From a virus: DNA of 34,917 nucleotides. Position 1 is the first letter of the stretch, and every line of letters begins with the position of its first letter. The notes beneath the pieces were generated by a model. That model was not told the DNA's origin. It worked only from the letters and a program-made list of their open reading frames with translations, and made no database searches. Made by a program: the position numbers and the translations under genes. The DNA lies in IMG/VR virus record IMGVR_UViG_3300030333_007769, positions 1 through 34,917 of that record. One strand, 5' to 3'. Below, one piece after another: positions 7,286-13,989 of this stretch.

Positions 7286-8345
7286 AATTAATGACATCTA
7301 AAATTGTAGTGTAGAAAGGTTTCTTAGATTCTCCGTGACATACTGGCTGATCTTTCATTCCATGATTCCAATTATCAAACCACAATAAGTTATAATCATA
7401 TAATTGAGCTATAATACTATAAAAAGGCTCTTCAGTAAAAGGTGCTATTTCATGATCATCGGTAAATGCATTAAACAACTTCATATACATAGGGAATATA
7501 ACATCATCCAATTCATCAAAAGAACCTCCAAAAAATGTACCTACGGTCCAATTAGGATAACCAGCTTGGGGAGTACCCTCACCGTCAATACACTGTTGAA
7601 TATTAAATTTCATCTTATCAGGTGTTAATTCGCAAGGATATGTAATACCAAGTTTCCAACCTAACAAGTCATATAAAATTTTACTAGTTTTATTTCCGTA
7701 TTCATCCCAATCAAATTCTGCTAAACGGTCGTTATGTTGTGGTTGGGTTACAAAAAACCATTTTTTGTCGGTCATTATACGTTTTATACCTTCTGTAAAT
7801 TTAGGAGTAAAAATATTATTTTCATTTTCTGGATAAAAATGTGAATCAGGGTATTTTTCATTTAATTCTTGCGGGTAAACATATTCAGCTCCACCGTAAC
7901 ATAACGGTATTTTACACCACTCCGTTACACCAGCATCCATCCAAAAAACTTTATCACATCCCCATTCATTATCACGTGCTTGCTGACACCATTTTAATTT
8001 CCAATGACATAAAAGTTCGTTTCTTGGAGCATAAATTACATCTCTTTCAACACCTTTATCGTCTTCACGTTTATACCATATAAAATTATTTTTATATTCT
8101 AATATTTCATATGATCTTGGCCATTCAAACAAATCACAGCCTATGATTTTATATTCTTTAAAAAACGGTTTTACCATTTCATCTAAAAACTCGACCATAT
8201 GAGGCCAGCAATATAAATGCATTGGCATATCAAGTTTTGATAAATTTTTTAAAGAACCTACATACAGCCCTTCGTCATTATCTTTTCCACCGGCAACCCA
8301 ATCGGAATTGGCGTTATAAACACATGTAACTAAAATTGGTTTCAT
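7281..8345 (-). CDS. HtrL/YibB-like protein, putative glycosyltransferase (copy 1)
   Basis: This 354-residue protein opens with PILVTCVYNA, then YVGSLKNLSKLDMPMHLYC (28-46), NELLCHWKLKW (109-119) and VFWMDAGVTEW (133-143). An Asp in a (W/F)xDxG motif with this layout fits the HtrL/YibB family, which resembles GT-A glycosyltransferases. HFYPENENNIFTP follows and is nearly repeated in the gene at 25921-26937, its paralogue. It overlaps the upstream sulfotransferase gene by 4 nt (ATGA), which suggests joint work on a surface glycan. The acceptor and donor are unknown. Confidence 0.75.
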   Translation of the reverse strand: MKPILVTCVYNANSDWVAGGKDNDEGLYVGSLKNLSKLDMPMHLYCWPHMVEFLDEMVKPFFKEYKIIGCDLFEWPRSYEILEYKNNFIWYKREDDKGVERDVIYAPRNELLCHWKLKWCQQARDNEWGCDKVFWMDAGVTEWCKIPLCYGGAEYVYPQELNEKYPDSHFYPENENNIFTPKFTEGIKRIMTDKKWFFVTQPQHNDRLAEFDWDEYGNKTSKILYDLLGWKLGITYPCELTPDKMKFNIQQCIDGEGTPQAGYPNWTVGTFFGGSFDELDDVIFPMYMKLFNAFTDDHEIAPFTEEPFYSIIAQLYDYNLLWFDNWNHGMKDQPVCHGESKKPFYTTILDVINY

Positions 8346-8965
8346 AATTTATCGTAATGTAAAAATTCAAAGTCTTCGCTAAAGTAATCATTTAAGTAAT
8401 CCAACGTTTCTCTTTTGATCTCATTAATATGTAATGCTGAACCTTTGTTCGATTTGTTAATATGTGGTAAATCAGGAGAGAACGTAAAATCGTTTGCCAT
8501 TAAAGCAAACTCTTCTGCTAAATTTTCGAACTTTAATATATAATCATATTTTATATTATTATTAAAGTAACGTTTTTGTGGTAAATTGTGGTCTCGAGGT
8601 AATAAAGGGAACTGATGCCAAAACCAGTCGAAGCCGTCCGGGTCAAACTCTTTATGGGAACCTGCTTCATGCATGAAATAAGAAGATATCGCTCTTTCAT
8701 ATGGGTTTCTTATGACTGTAAATTTTTTACACTTATTATAATACTTAGGATATTTAGATTCAATTATATCTGGTGTATAATGTTGAGGAGCGTATATTTC
8801 TTCTTTACCTTCAATTTTATATTCACCATGTTCATAACAGACAACATTACTTTCTTTAATTAACGTTTTTTCCTTATCAATTATACCAAATTTCTGTTCA
8901 ATAGACGTTCCTCCTGTTTTTGGTATGTGTACAAAAAGCAAATCGTGCTCAGTAAAAAATGGCAT
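8342..8965 (-). CDS. Sulfotransferase-family protein
   Basis: The protein shows the two PAPS-binding motifs of the sulfotransferase 2 type: FVHIPKTGGTSIE (phosphosulfate loop, about 11-23) and TVIRNPYERAISSYF (3'-phosphate binding, about 83-97). I choose the ATG at 8965, giving 207 residues. A TTG 27 nt upstream also opens the frame, but the ATG leaves about 12 residues before HIPK, which is normal for the family, and a TTTAAATA box sits 5 nt before it. It heads an operon with the HtrL-like gene, so sulfation of a phage-made or host glycan is the likely role (inference). Confidence 0.85.
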   Translation of the reverse strand: MPFFTEHDLLFVHIPKTGGTSIEQKFGIIDKEKTLIKESNVVCYEHGEYKIEGKEEIYAPQHYTPDIIESKYPKYYNKCKKFTVIRNPYERAISSYFMHEAGSHKEFDPDGFDWFWHQFPLLPRDHNLPQKRYFNNNIKYDYILKFENLAEEFALMANDFTFSPDLPHINKSNKGSALHINEIKRETLDYLNDYFSEDFEFLHYDKL

Positions 8966-8970
8966 AAAGG

Positions 8971-8978
8971 TATTTAAA
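8971..8978 (-). promoter_or_regulatory. Late-promoter-like box (TTTAAATA) for the sulfotransferase gene
   Basis: TTTAAATA on the minus strand ends exactly 5 nt before the ATG at 8965, which helps decide the start. A TATAAT box further upstream, near 8984-8989, is a second possible promoter. Confidence 0.45.
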
Positions 8979-9016
8979 CAGTTGAAGTTCAAAGTAAAGA
9001 TTATATTATAAAGTCG

Positions 9017-10060
9017 ATGACTGATAAAAATACAAGTTACGAGTGGTTAGGTGAGGATGATGAACTCACCGGCGAAAAGGATGTTATTGCTCAAGAAATA
9101 ATGGGTGATGAATTCAGCAAAGGTTATTGCCCTCCTATTAGAGTTTATGATCGATCAGTAAAAGCTGATAAGAAGTATATTTCTTCTTTACCTGATCTAC
9201 AAAACGGACCATCAAGCTTAATTCAAGGAGCTGCAGTTCCTATTCAACAAGTAGGTATTCATAATTTTAAATTACCTCTCAATTATAAAAAGAGAAATGG
9301 TAAAACTATTGAGTTAGAAACCAGTGTTACTGGTAGTGTTAGCTTAGAGGCTCATAAAAAGGGTATTAATATGTCTCGTATTATGAGAAGTTTTTATGAT
9401 CATAAAGACGAGGTGTTTAGTATTGGTAAAATTAAAGACGTGTTAGAAACATACAGAAAGAATCTGAAATGTTTTGACTCTCGTATTATGTTAAAGATTT
9501 CTTATCCTATAAAACAAAAAAGTTTACGAAGTGGTTTAGAAGGTTATCAATATTATGATGTAGTCTTTGAAGGTGACTTAACTAAAGATGGTAAATTCAA
9601 GAAATATATTCATTTTGATTTTGTTTATTCATCTGCTTGTCCATGTAGTTTCGAGCTAAGTGAGCATGCTGAAAAATATCGTAATAGAGCAACAGTACCT
9701 CACAGTCAACGAAGTGTAGCACGTGTTAGTGTTAAGTTCGATGAAATGCTATGGGTAGAAGATCTTCAAGAATTATGTCTTCAAGCTCTTCAAACTGAAA
9801 CACAAGTTATGGTAAAGAGAGAAGATGAGCAAGCATTTGCAGAGAAGAATGGTTCTTATCTTAAGTTTGTAGAAGATGCTGTTCGACTTCTTTATGATAA
9901 GCTTACTAATGAATCACGTATTACAGACTTTAAGATCGTAGCATCTCATAACGAAAGTCTTCACAGCCATAATGCAGTATCAGTTATTGTAAAAGGTGTC
10001 GAAGGTGGCTTTACTGCAGGTGTACCTAGAGATGTATTCGAATCGACTGGATTAAGATAA
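9017..10060 (+). CDS. folE2: GTP cyclohydrolase FolE2 (type IB)
   Basis: FolE2 converts GTP to 7,8-dihydroneopterin triphosphate, the precursor used by QueD. Diagnostic features are SLPDLQNG (57-64), VSLEAHKKGINMSR (108-121), SACPCS (C208 and C210), PHSQRS (229-233) and ESLHSHNA (313-320), all typical of the GCYH-IB family rather than FolE. It is about 40 residues longer than common bacterial forms, with an acidic N-terminal extension (1-40). It is transcribed away from the sulfotransferase gene and separate from queD and queE. TATTAT lies 7 nt before the ATG. Confidence 0.93.
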   Translation: MTDKNTSYEWLGEDDELTGEKDVIAQEIMGDEFSKGYCPPIRVYDRSVKADKKYISSLPDLQNGPSSLIQGAAVPIQQVGIHNFKLPLNYKKRNGKTIELETSVTGSVSLEAHKKGINMSRIMRSFYDHKDEVFSIGKIKDVLETYRKNLKCFDSRIMLKISYPIKQKSLRSGLEGYQYYDVVFEGDLTKDGKFKKYIHFDFVYSSACPCSFELSEHAEKYRNRATVPHSQRSVARVSVKFDEMLWVEDLQELCLQALQTETQVMVKREDEQAFAEKNGSYLKFVEDAVRLLYDKLTNESRITDFKIVASHNESLHSHNAVSVIVKGVEGGFTAGVPRDVFESTGLR

Positions 10061-10079
10061 CTCTGAGTTAAATAGAATT

Positions 10080-10182
10080 ATGCCCAGATCAACACTGTTA
10101 AAGTCTCTGCAGTCATCATCATCTTGCGTTTAACGCATGTTGCATACCCCTTCGCAAGAAGGACAGACGTTGATCTGGGTAT
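10080..10182 (+). ncRNA. Candidate structured RNA between folE2 and the next gene
   Basis: A 14-bp outer helix pairs 10080-10093 with 10169-10182 (one G-U). Inside are hairpins 10094-10097/10110-10113, TGCGT/ACGCA at 10125-10129/10133-10137, and CCTTC-GCAA-GAAGG at 10149-10162, a stem closed by a GNRA tetraloop. GTCT (10103-10106), in the first hairpin loop, can pair with AGAC (10165-10168), giving a possible pseudoknot. There is no U-run, so it is not a simple terminator, and no tRNA T-loop or anticodon arm is seen. The class is unknown. The GNRA loop favours the plus strand. Confidence 0.5.
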
Positions 10183-10189
10183 TACCTTT

Positions 10190-10197
10190 TATAAATA
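10190..10197 (+). promoter_or_regulatory. Perfect T4-type late promoter box TATAAATA
   Basis: TATAAATA ends 5 nt before the GTG at 10203. T4 geometry would place +1 on the G of the GTG, a leaderless start. It follows the structured RNA by 7 nt. Confidence 0.65.
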
Positions 10198-10202
10198 ACT
10201 GC

Positions 10203-10778
10203 GTGGCTAAAAATAAAAAAGATGACAACAGTGATGAGTTGGGTTTTGAAAAAGCTATTTTAAAAGTTTGTAGTTTAAGGGAAAAAAATTTATTAGGGCC
10301 TGCTACTAAAGCAGCTGATGACCCAGAGACCGGTATTGTTATCAAACAAAAACCGGCTTTTTTTGTAATTAAAGATTGCGCAACAATTGCTAAAAGATAC
10401 ATGTTTATCATGTGTTATGGTTCCTTAACTGATCCAATTGGACAATTAAAAGGTAAGGTAAGTTTAGAAGACGTTGAAAATTTTGTTGCAAGAAGTAGAA
10501 ACAAATCAAATTATGAAACCCGTCAATTACTAAATTTAATTTTTGCAGATATTAACAGTTATATTCCTGGTCTAAGACAAGAAGGTGCAGATGAACTGGA
10601 TATTAACTTTGATACAATCGATGAAGAAAACGTATACGGTGATTACGAAGACTTAGGGAACGAAAGAATCAAAGAGATGGAAAAACAACAGGAAATACAA
10701 AAACATAAAATTGATCTTAATAATGATCAAGCTGTTGTTGATAAACTTGCTGAAGTGTTTGTGTTTGATGAAGATTAA
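10203..10778 (+). CDS. Unknown 191-aa protein, GTG start
   Basis: Not recognised. The frame is open upstream to 10137, but that stretch is the structured RNA; GTG at 10203 follows the late box by 5 nt and starts a Lys/Asp-rich N-terminus (VAKNKKDDNSDE). The body contains KPAFFVIKDCATIAKRYMF, a helical centre and a long acidic, Gln-rich C-terminal helix ending FVFDED. There is no signal peptide. The stop TAA overlaps the stop of the facing retropepsin gene in TTAA. Late expression is likely; a structural or regulatory role cannot be decided. Confidence 0.75.
   Translation: MAKNKKDDNSDELGFEKAILKVCSLREKNLLGPATKAADDPETGIVIKQKPAFFVIKDCATIAKRYMFIMCYGSLTDPIGQLKGKVSLEDVENFVARSRNKSNYETRQLLNLIFADINSYIPGLRQEGADELDINFDTIDEENVYGDYEDLGNERIKEMEKQQEIQKHKIDLNNDQAVVDKLAEVFVFDED
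10701..10730 (-). terminator. Weak candidate terminator for the retropepsin operon
   Basis: A 6-bp inverted repeat, TTGATC (10711-10716) and GATCAA (10725-10730), is followed on the minus strand by TTTTATGTTT. It is AT-rich and lies in the facing coding sequence, so this is a low-confidence call. Confidence 0.3.
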
Positions 10779-11212
10779 ACTTCTTCTTTATCTACATCAA
10801 TAAATTTATCAATCTTAGAAACAAAATCTTTACCTACTAAAATAGGGTATTCATTTTCAGATCGATCAGCTATAGAAAACGGAACATCTTTGTAGGTTTT
10901 ACCATCAAATACTATATCAAATAACACTACTGGTCTTTCTTCTTTATTACCAGAACCAATATGTATAACGATGGTGTCAACTACTTTCTTTTTTAGTCTT
11001 TTATCACCCACTGTATGTACAATTATATTATCACCCCTTTTACCCACCACGTTACCGTGTAATACATTATACGCACCATTACCGGAATCGACTTTGGCTC
11101 TAATTTCACCAAGGTCTTTTAAAGTCATTGGCTCTACTAAACCAATGACGTCGTTATCTGTAATTTCATTTAAGAAATAACTACGATATATGTTGTTAAA
11201 TGTTTTACTCAT
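10775..11212 (-). CDS. Retropepsin-like aspartic protease (RimB/PF05618 type)
   Basis: The domain has GEIRAKVDSGNGAYNVLHG (35-53), where DSG is the retropepsin active-site triad, and DRSENEYPILVGKDF (116-130), the C-terminal signature of the 'ATP-dependent zinc protease' family now known as retropepsin-like. At about 145 residues it fits one domain that would dimerise. I choose ATG 11212 rather than a start 45 nt upstream: it overlaps the upstream stop by 8 nt and gives the leader MSKTFNNIYRSYFLNE, like other proteins here. It is cotranscribed with the histone-like gene. A role in virion maturation is speculation. Confidence 0.8.
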   Translation of the reverse strand: MSKTFNNIYRSYFLNEITDNDVIGLVEPMTLKDLGEIRAKVDSGNGAYNVLHGNVVGKRGDNIIVHTVGDKRLKKKVVDTIVIHIGSGNKEERPVVLFDIVFDGKTYKDVPFSIADRSENEYPILVGKDFVSKIDKFIDVDKEEV

Positions 11213-11390
11213 TTGTTTTCCTGGATTCGAGAATAGCTTTCCTCTCATCTCTTGCAAGCTTAACGAGATCAGCTAAAGCTTTACGGGCTCGAGTTGAAGC
11301 CGACTTGTTCCCCTTTTCATGAAATAAATCATGATTTTTTACGTAATTTGCGACTAACTCTAATATTTCGTTTTTGTGTGAATCTGCCAT
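11205..11390 (-). CDS. Histone H1-like (Hc1-type) small protein
   Basis: This 61-residue protein is rich in Lys, Arg and Ala. LFHEKGNKSASTRARKAL (about 22-39) followed by DLVKLARDERKAI matches the Hc1-like histone pattern seen in many bacteria and marine phages. It probably binds DNA, but whether it condenses phage DNA or acts in the host is unknown. It is the first gene of a two-gene operon with the retropepsin. A GATAAATA box lies at 11415-11422, 24 nt before the start. Confidence 0.75.
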   Translation of the reverse strand: MADSHKNEILELVANYVKNHDLFHEKGNKSASTRARKALADLVKLARDERKAILESRKTNE

Positions 11391-11464
11391 AACAATAATT
11401 TATGTTTGTTTTAATATTTATCTAGATACGTTGATTATATTGGAAAATATTAAATAATAGACGT

Positions 11465-12166
11465 ATGAAGAAAACATTTTTTTCATGTCTATTGTTGGCT
11501 GCTCTTACCGTAACCGGTAATGCGCAGGTTAAAATTGATGCAGGTTACGCTACCGATTTTACTATAGCAGGTACAGCTCGAGCTGAAGACTCGGCTTACT
11601 TGGGTATTACAGGTGTTAAGAACATTGCTGAAGGGTTGAATGCTTATGGGTTCAACTATTTAGTACCTGGAAATTTTTCCAGTGCTGATGACAGTGCTCT
11701 TGATGCGTCCCAGAATCATGCAGGTTTAGGTTTAGCATATGACGTTAGTTCGTTAGGTGCTTTTTCCTTTACTTTGGATGGTCAGGCTGTATATCATGTA
11801 GTAAACGGACCACTTGGTGATTCTTTCCAGTATTCACTCGGTGCTACATTTGATAGTTTACCTGTACTAGGAGAAGTATCTGATTTAACAATTGCATATA
11901 TTGACGATGTTGACTTAGATATTAATGGTGTTCAAGTTGAACTTAGTCGTAAGTACAACGTATGGGATTCATTGTCGGTCACACCGGCGATCGGGCATTA
12001 TGCTATGAACGACTACGACGCTACATATGCTGGGGCTACACTTACATATGAAGCTAAGGACTGGAAACCTTACGTAAACTTAAGGTACTTGGATAATGAT
12101 GCAGATGGGTTGCTTGCCGTTGATAGCGATACCCAGGTTTCTGCTGGTATAAAGTTTAACTTTTAA
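11465..12166 (+). CDS. Outer-membrane beta-barrel (porin-like) protein
   Basis: This 233-residue protein begins with a clear signal peptide: MKK, a hydrophobic core (5-16) and a TGNA|Q cut after residue 20. The mature part has alternating hydrophobic strands with Gly and aromatic residues and ends in KFNF, the C-terminal Phe pattern recognised by the BAM machinery. It would sit in the host outer membrane. The exact family is not recognised. It has more G/C in third positions than its neighbours and its own bacterial-type terminator, both consistent with recent capture from a host. It may change nutrient uptake or block superinfection (inference). Confidence 0.8.
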   Translation: MKKTFFSCLLLAALTVTGNAQVKIDAGYATDFTIAGTARAEDSAYLGITGVKNIAEGLNAYGFNYLVPGNFSSADDSALDASQNHAGLGLAYDVSSLGAFSFTLDGQAVYHVVNGPLGDSFQYSLGATFDSLPVLGEVSDLTIAYIDDVDLDINGVQVELSRKYNVWDSLSVTPAIGHYAMNDYDATYAGATLTYEAKDWKPYVNLRYLDNDADGLLAVDSDTQVSAGIKFNF

Positions 12167-12185
12167 TCTAAGTTAAATTATCATG

Positions 12186-12214
12186 AAAGCTCGCTTAACG
12201 GCGGGCTTTTTTTT
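12186..12214 (+). terminator. Rho-independent terminator after the outer-membrane protein gene
   Basis: AAAGCTCGC (12186-12194) pairs with GCGGGCTTT (12201-12209) with one U-G, a 6-nt loop TTAACG, and a run of eight T. It ends at the stop codon of the facing zinc-ribbon gene. This is the cleanest terminator in the window. Confidence 0.85.
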
Positions 12215-12416
12215 ACATAAATTTTTTTATTTGCTTCTTGTAATGTTCAATTTCTTCTTTTGCTTCTTTATATTTTTCCAATAGTTTATCGTTTTTAGGA
12301 AACTTCATTACACAACCACATTTAGGACAAGCGGCTGCTGGGTTTTCCATAATAAAATCTATTGTAAGTTGAAGTCTTTGACCGCACGCTGGACAAGGTA
12401 GACCTGTTCCTATCAT
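12213..12416 (-). CDS. Small zinc-ribbon protein with coiled-coil tail
   Basis: The 67-residue protein has two Cys knuckles, CPACG (8-12) and CPKCG (30-34), which together make a zinc ribbon. From residue 45 a Lys/Glu-rich helix with heptad-like spacing suggests a coiled coil for dimerisation. The start overlaps the upstream DUF2589-like gene by 4 nt (ATGA), so the two proteins are made together. DNA or protein binding is possible; the function is not known. Confidence 0.75.
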   Translation of the reverse strand: MIGTGLPCPACGQRLQLTIDFIMENPAAACPKCGCVMKFPKNDKLLEKYKEAKEEIEHYKKQIKKFM

Positions 12417-12832
12417 AGGTTCATACTTTGTAATAGTTGGTCATTAATACGTTGCAAAGATTCGGGAGAACTTGATTGCTTAAAGGAGATCTTTATATGA
12501 GCAAACTCATCTGGATTGTCGTCTTTAGGTTTCTTAACATCCACAAGAACTTCACAGTCTTCACAGTCTTTTTTAGGTAATTCATAGTCATAGAGTCTTG
12601 CTTTAAACTCCATATCCAATGTATCTATATTAAGACTTTGGTGATTAACCATAGTAAAAGCTGGTACCTGACATTTTTTACCGTCAAGCACCAGCTCTAT
12701 AGTTTTCGGGGTACCATCCTCGTTAAAATAATCATTTAATCGTGTTAAATGATGTTGCTCTAATACTTTAGTCGACCTAATTATAGACGACTTGATAGTT
12801 TTGATTAGAGTCTGTAACGAGATAACGTTCAT
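12413..12832 (-). CDS. DUF2589-like protein, companion of the upstream DUF2589 gene
   Basis: The 139-residue protein resembles its upstream neighbour in two places: VPAFTMVNHQSLNIDTLDMEF here against VPLLPLIPLPALAVTTADIEF there, and IKISFKQSSSPESLQRIND here against VKVHAEQLPPTEGMLKLSD there. It therefore looks like a divergent paralogue. Two Cys pairs sit in DCEDC. GTG at 12835 is also in frame, but ATG 12832 has the late-like box CTTAAATA 6 nt before it. The function is unknown; a hetero-assembly with the neighbour is inference. Confidence 0.7.
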   Translation of the reverse strand: MNVISLQTLIKTIKSSIIRSTKVLEQHHLTRLNDYFNEDGTPKTIELVLDGKKCQVPAFTMVNHQSLNIDTLDMEFKARLYDYELPKKDCEDCEVLVDVKKPKDDNPDEFAHIKISFKQSSSPESLQRINDQLLQSMNL

Positions 12833-12838
12833 CACAAA

Positions 12839-12846
12839 TATTTAAG
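12839..12846 (-). promoter_or_regulatory. Late-promoter-like box (CTTAAATA)
   Basis: CTTAAATA on the minus strand lies 6 nt before ATG 12832, inside the 35-nt gap after the DUF2589 gene. It would give the companion gene and the zinc ribbon their own late transcript. Confidence 0.45.
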
Positions 12847-12867
12847 GTGACGAACCGCGAAAACAAC

Positions 12868-13488
12868 TTACCCTTGATGATCACCACCGCCACCATCATT
12901 ACCACTAGGGTTAACAATTGATGGTTCAATCATGGTAACCAATGCATCTGATAGTTTTAACATACCTTCAGTTGGTGGTAACTGCTCTGCATGTACTTTA
13001 ACGTCGTATTTAGCTGAGTTATCAGATTTACGTGTGTTTTCACTATGTGTAGCTACCTTTCCAGACATACTTGCGCTCGCTTTAAGACCCCACCATGAAT
13101 TATAACTAACTTCAGCTTTTGTATCAACTTCAGTGTCTCTTGAATCGGTGTGAGTAGTCTGCTCATCAACCTGCATGGTAAATTCAATGTCTGCTGTTGT
13201 AACTGCAAGAGCAGGTAATGGAATTAAAGGTAATAAAGGTACTTTACTCTTTAATGTTTGTAATTGTGGTTTAGGTTGACCGTCAACATTTACATATCTG
13301 TTAATTTCGACGTCAATGTTGTTTGGTTCTTTTGTTTTACCGTCTGCACCTACTTTAAAACCGATTTCATTGATGTACTGCCATGTTACATCATTTAATT
13401 TTGCTTGTCCTTTTGAAATACCGATGAGAGGTGATACAATTAGATCCTCGATCGGCAGACCTCTGAATTTATCTGCTACGCTAGCCAT
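12868..13488 (-). CDS. DUF2589 family protein
   Basis: This 206-residue protein shows the DUF2589 pattern: LPIEDLIVSPLIGISKGQAK (residues 11-30), WQYINEIGF, and the core VPLLPLIPLPALAVTTADIEF followed by charged strands. A Ser/Trp/Ala-rich segment (SWWGLKASASMSG) precedes KYDVKVHAEQ and a C-terminal helix. The end is Gly/His-rich (GNDGGGGDHQG). The family has no established function. A TATAAATA box 8 nt upstream suggests late expression. With the companion gene and the zinc ribbon it forms a compact three-gene set. Confidence 0.8.
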   Translation of the reverse strand: MASVADKFRGLPIEDLIVSPLIGISKGQAKLNDVTWQYINEIGFKVGADGKTKEPNNIDVEINRYVNVDGQPKPQLQTLKSKVPLLPLIPLPALAVTTADIEFTMQVDEQTTHTDSRDTEVDTKAEVSYNSWWGLKASASMSGKVATHSENTRKSDNSAKYDVKVHAEQLPPTEGMLKLSDALVTMIEPSIVNPSGNDGGGGDHQG

Positions 13489-13496
13489 ATCAAAAG

Positions 13497-13504
13497 TATT
13501 TATA
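13497..13504 (-). promoter_or_regulatory. Perfect late promoter box TATAAATA before the DUF2589 gene
   Basis: TATAAATA on the minus strand, then CTTTTGAT, then ATG. The 8-nt spacing would leave a leader of about 3 nt. Confidence 0.6.
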
Positions 13505-13532
13505 GCTAACCGATAAATTTATTATTTTTTTC

Positions 13533-13820
13533 TCACGGATCGCGAGGTTCTGTAGGTCTACGTGATTCTAACGGGGATCTTTTAGGTGTACCGTTAACGG
13601 GGAGTGGCCTACTCGGGGGTGTCGGTCTAGATATTTTAGGTGGTGAAGATTCTCTTCGTTTTTCTCTTTTTCTATAGTGATGGTGATGATGGTCATCATA
13701 AACATAAACTGTTCTAGTGTGATGATGATGAATATGACCACCACAACAACCGTCAGACTCTACTACTTCCCAACCGGTACAACCGGTTAACAATAAAAGT
13801 AATAAAGTAATTTTTTTCAT
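13533..13820 (-). CDS. His-rich, Pro-rich lipoprotein
   Basis: This 95-residue protein has a lipoprotein signal: MKKI, a run of six Leu and the lipobox LTGC (Cys14 lipidated). Two His clusters, HIHHHH (29-34) and HHHHH (44-48), give ten His in twenty residues, with a CC pair before them. A basic stretch and a Pro/Arg-rich tail follow. It probably sits in the outer membrane and could bind metal. The size and Pro-rich tail recall Rz1-type spanins, and some phage lipoproteins block superinfection; neither is proven. It overlaps the upstream small gene by 4 nt. Confidence 0.75.
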   Translation of the reverse strand: MKKITLLLLLLTGCTGWEVVESDGCCGGHIHHHHTRTVYVYDDHHHHHYRKREKRRESSPPKISRPTPPSRPLPVNGTPKRSPLESRRPTEPRDP

Positions 13821-13987
13821 TTAATTTTTTTAGCTTGATCTTTCATCTGCTTACGATATTTTGGGTCATTTTTCCATTTACTAGAAACTTTACCCTTTTT
13901 CTTAGCTTTATTAATATTATGCCAAAGACCTTTACTTGCTTCGTTAACAGATAACAACTCTTCAATTTTTTTATTAAAACTATTCAT
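13817..13987 (-). CDS. Small 56-aa basic phage protein with leader-like N-terminus
   Basis: A short open frame runs from ATG 13987 to TGA 13817. It reads MNSFNKKIEELLSVNEAS, then KGLWHNINKAKKKGK and a Lys-rich tail. GLWxNIxxxRxxGxK-type peptides are recurrent in marine phage small proteins. The N-terminal FNKKIEELLSVNE|A resembles the capsid-targeting-like leaders nearby. It lies 2 nt after the upstream gene and overlaps the lipoprotein start by ATGA, so it is part of that operon. A DNA-binding internal protein is possible. Confidence 0.7.
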   Translation of the reverse strand: MNSFNKKIEELLSVNEASKGLWHNINKAKKKGKVSSKWKNDPKYRKQMKDQAKKIK

Positions 13988-13989
13988 AA

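Noticed and set aside
8966-8992. TTG start for the sulfotransferase
   Set aside because: ATG 8965 gives the normal distance to HIPKTGGTS and lies 5 nt after a TTTAAATA box.
10080-10182. tRNA or tmRNA in the folE2 downstream gap
   Set aside because: No 7-bp acceptor stem ending in CCA, no T-loop GTTCGAATC and no anticodon arm. The 14-bp closing helix does not fit a tRNA.
10137-10202. Upstream extension of the 10203 gene to an ATG at 10137
   Set aside because: This stretch forms most of the 3' half of the structured RNA and includes the late box. The GTG at 10203 is 5 nt after TATAAATA, and the extra residues do not look like a continuation of the protein.
10925-10960. Possible hairpin CTGGT/ACCAG as a terminator for the 10203 gene
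   Set aside because: The 5-bp stem is weak and not followed by a T-run.
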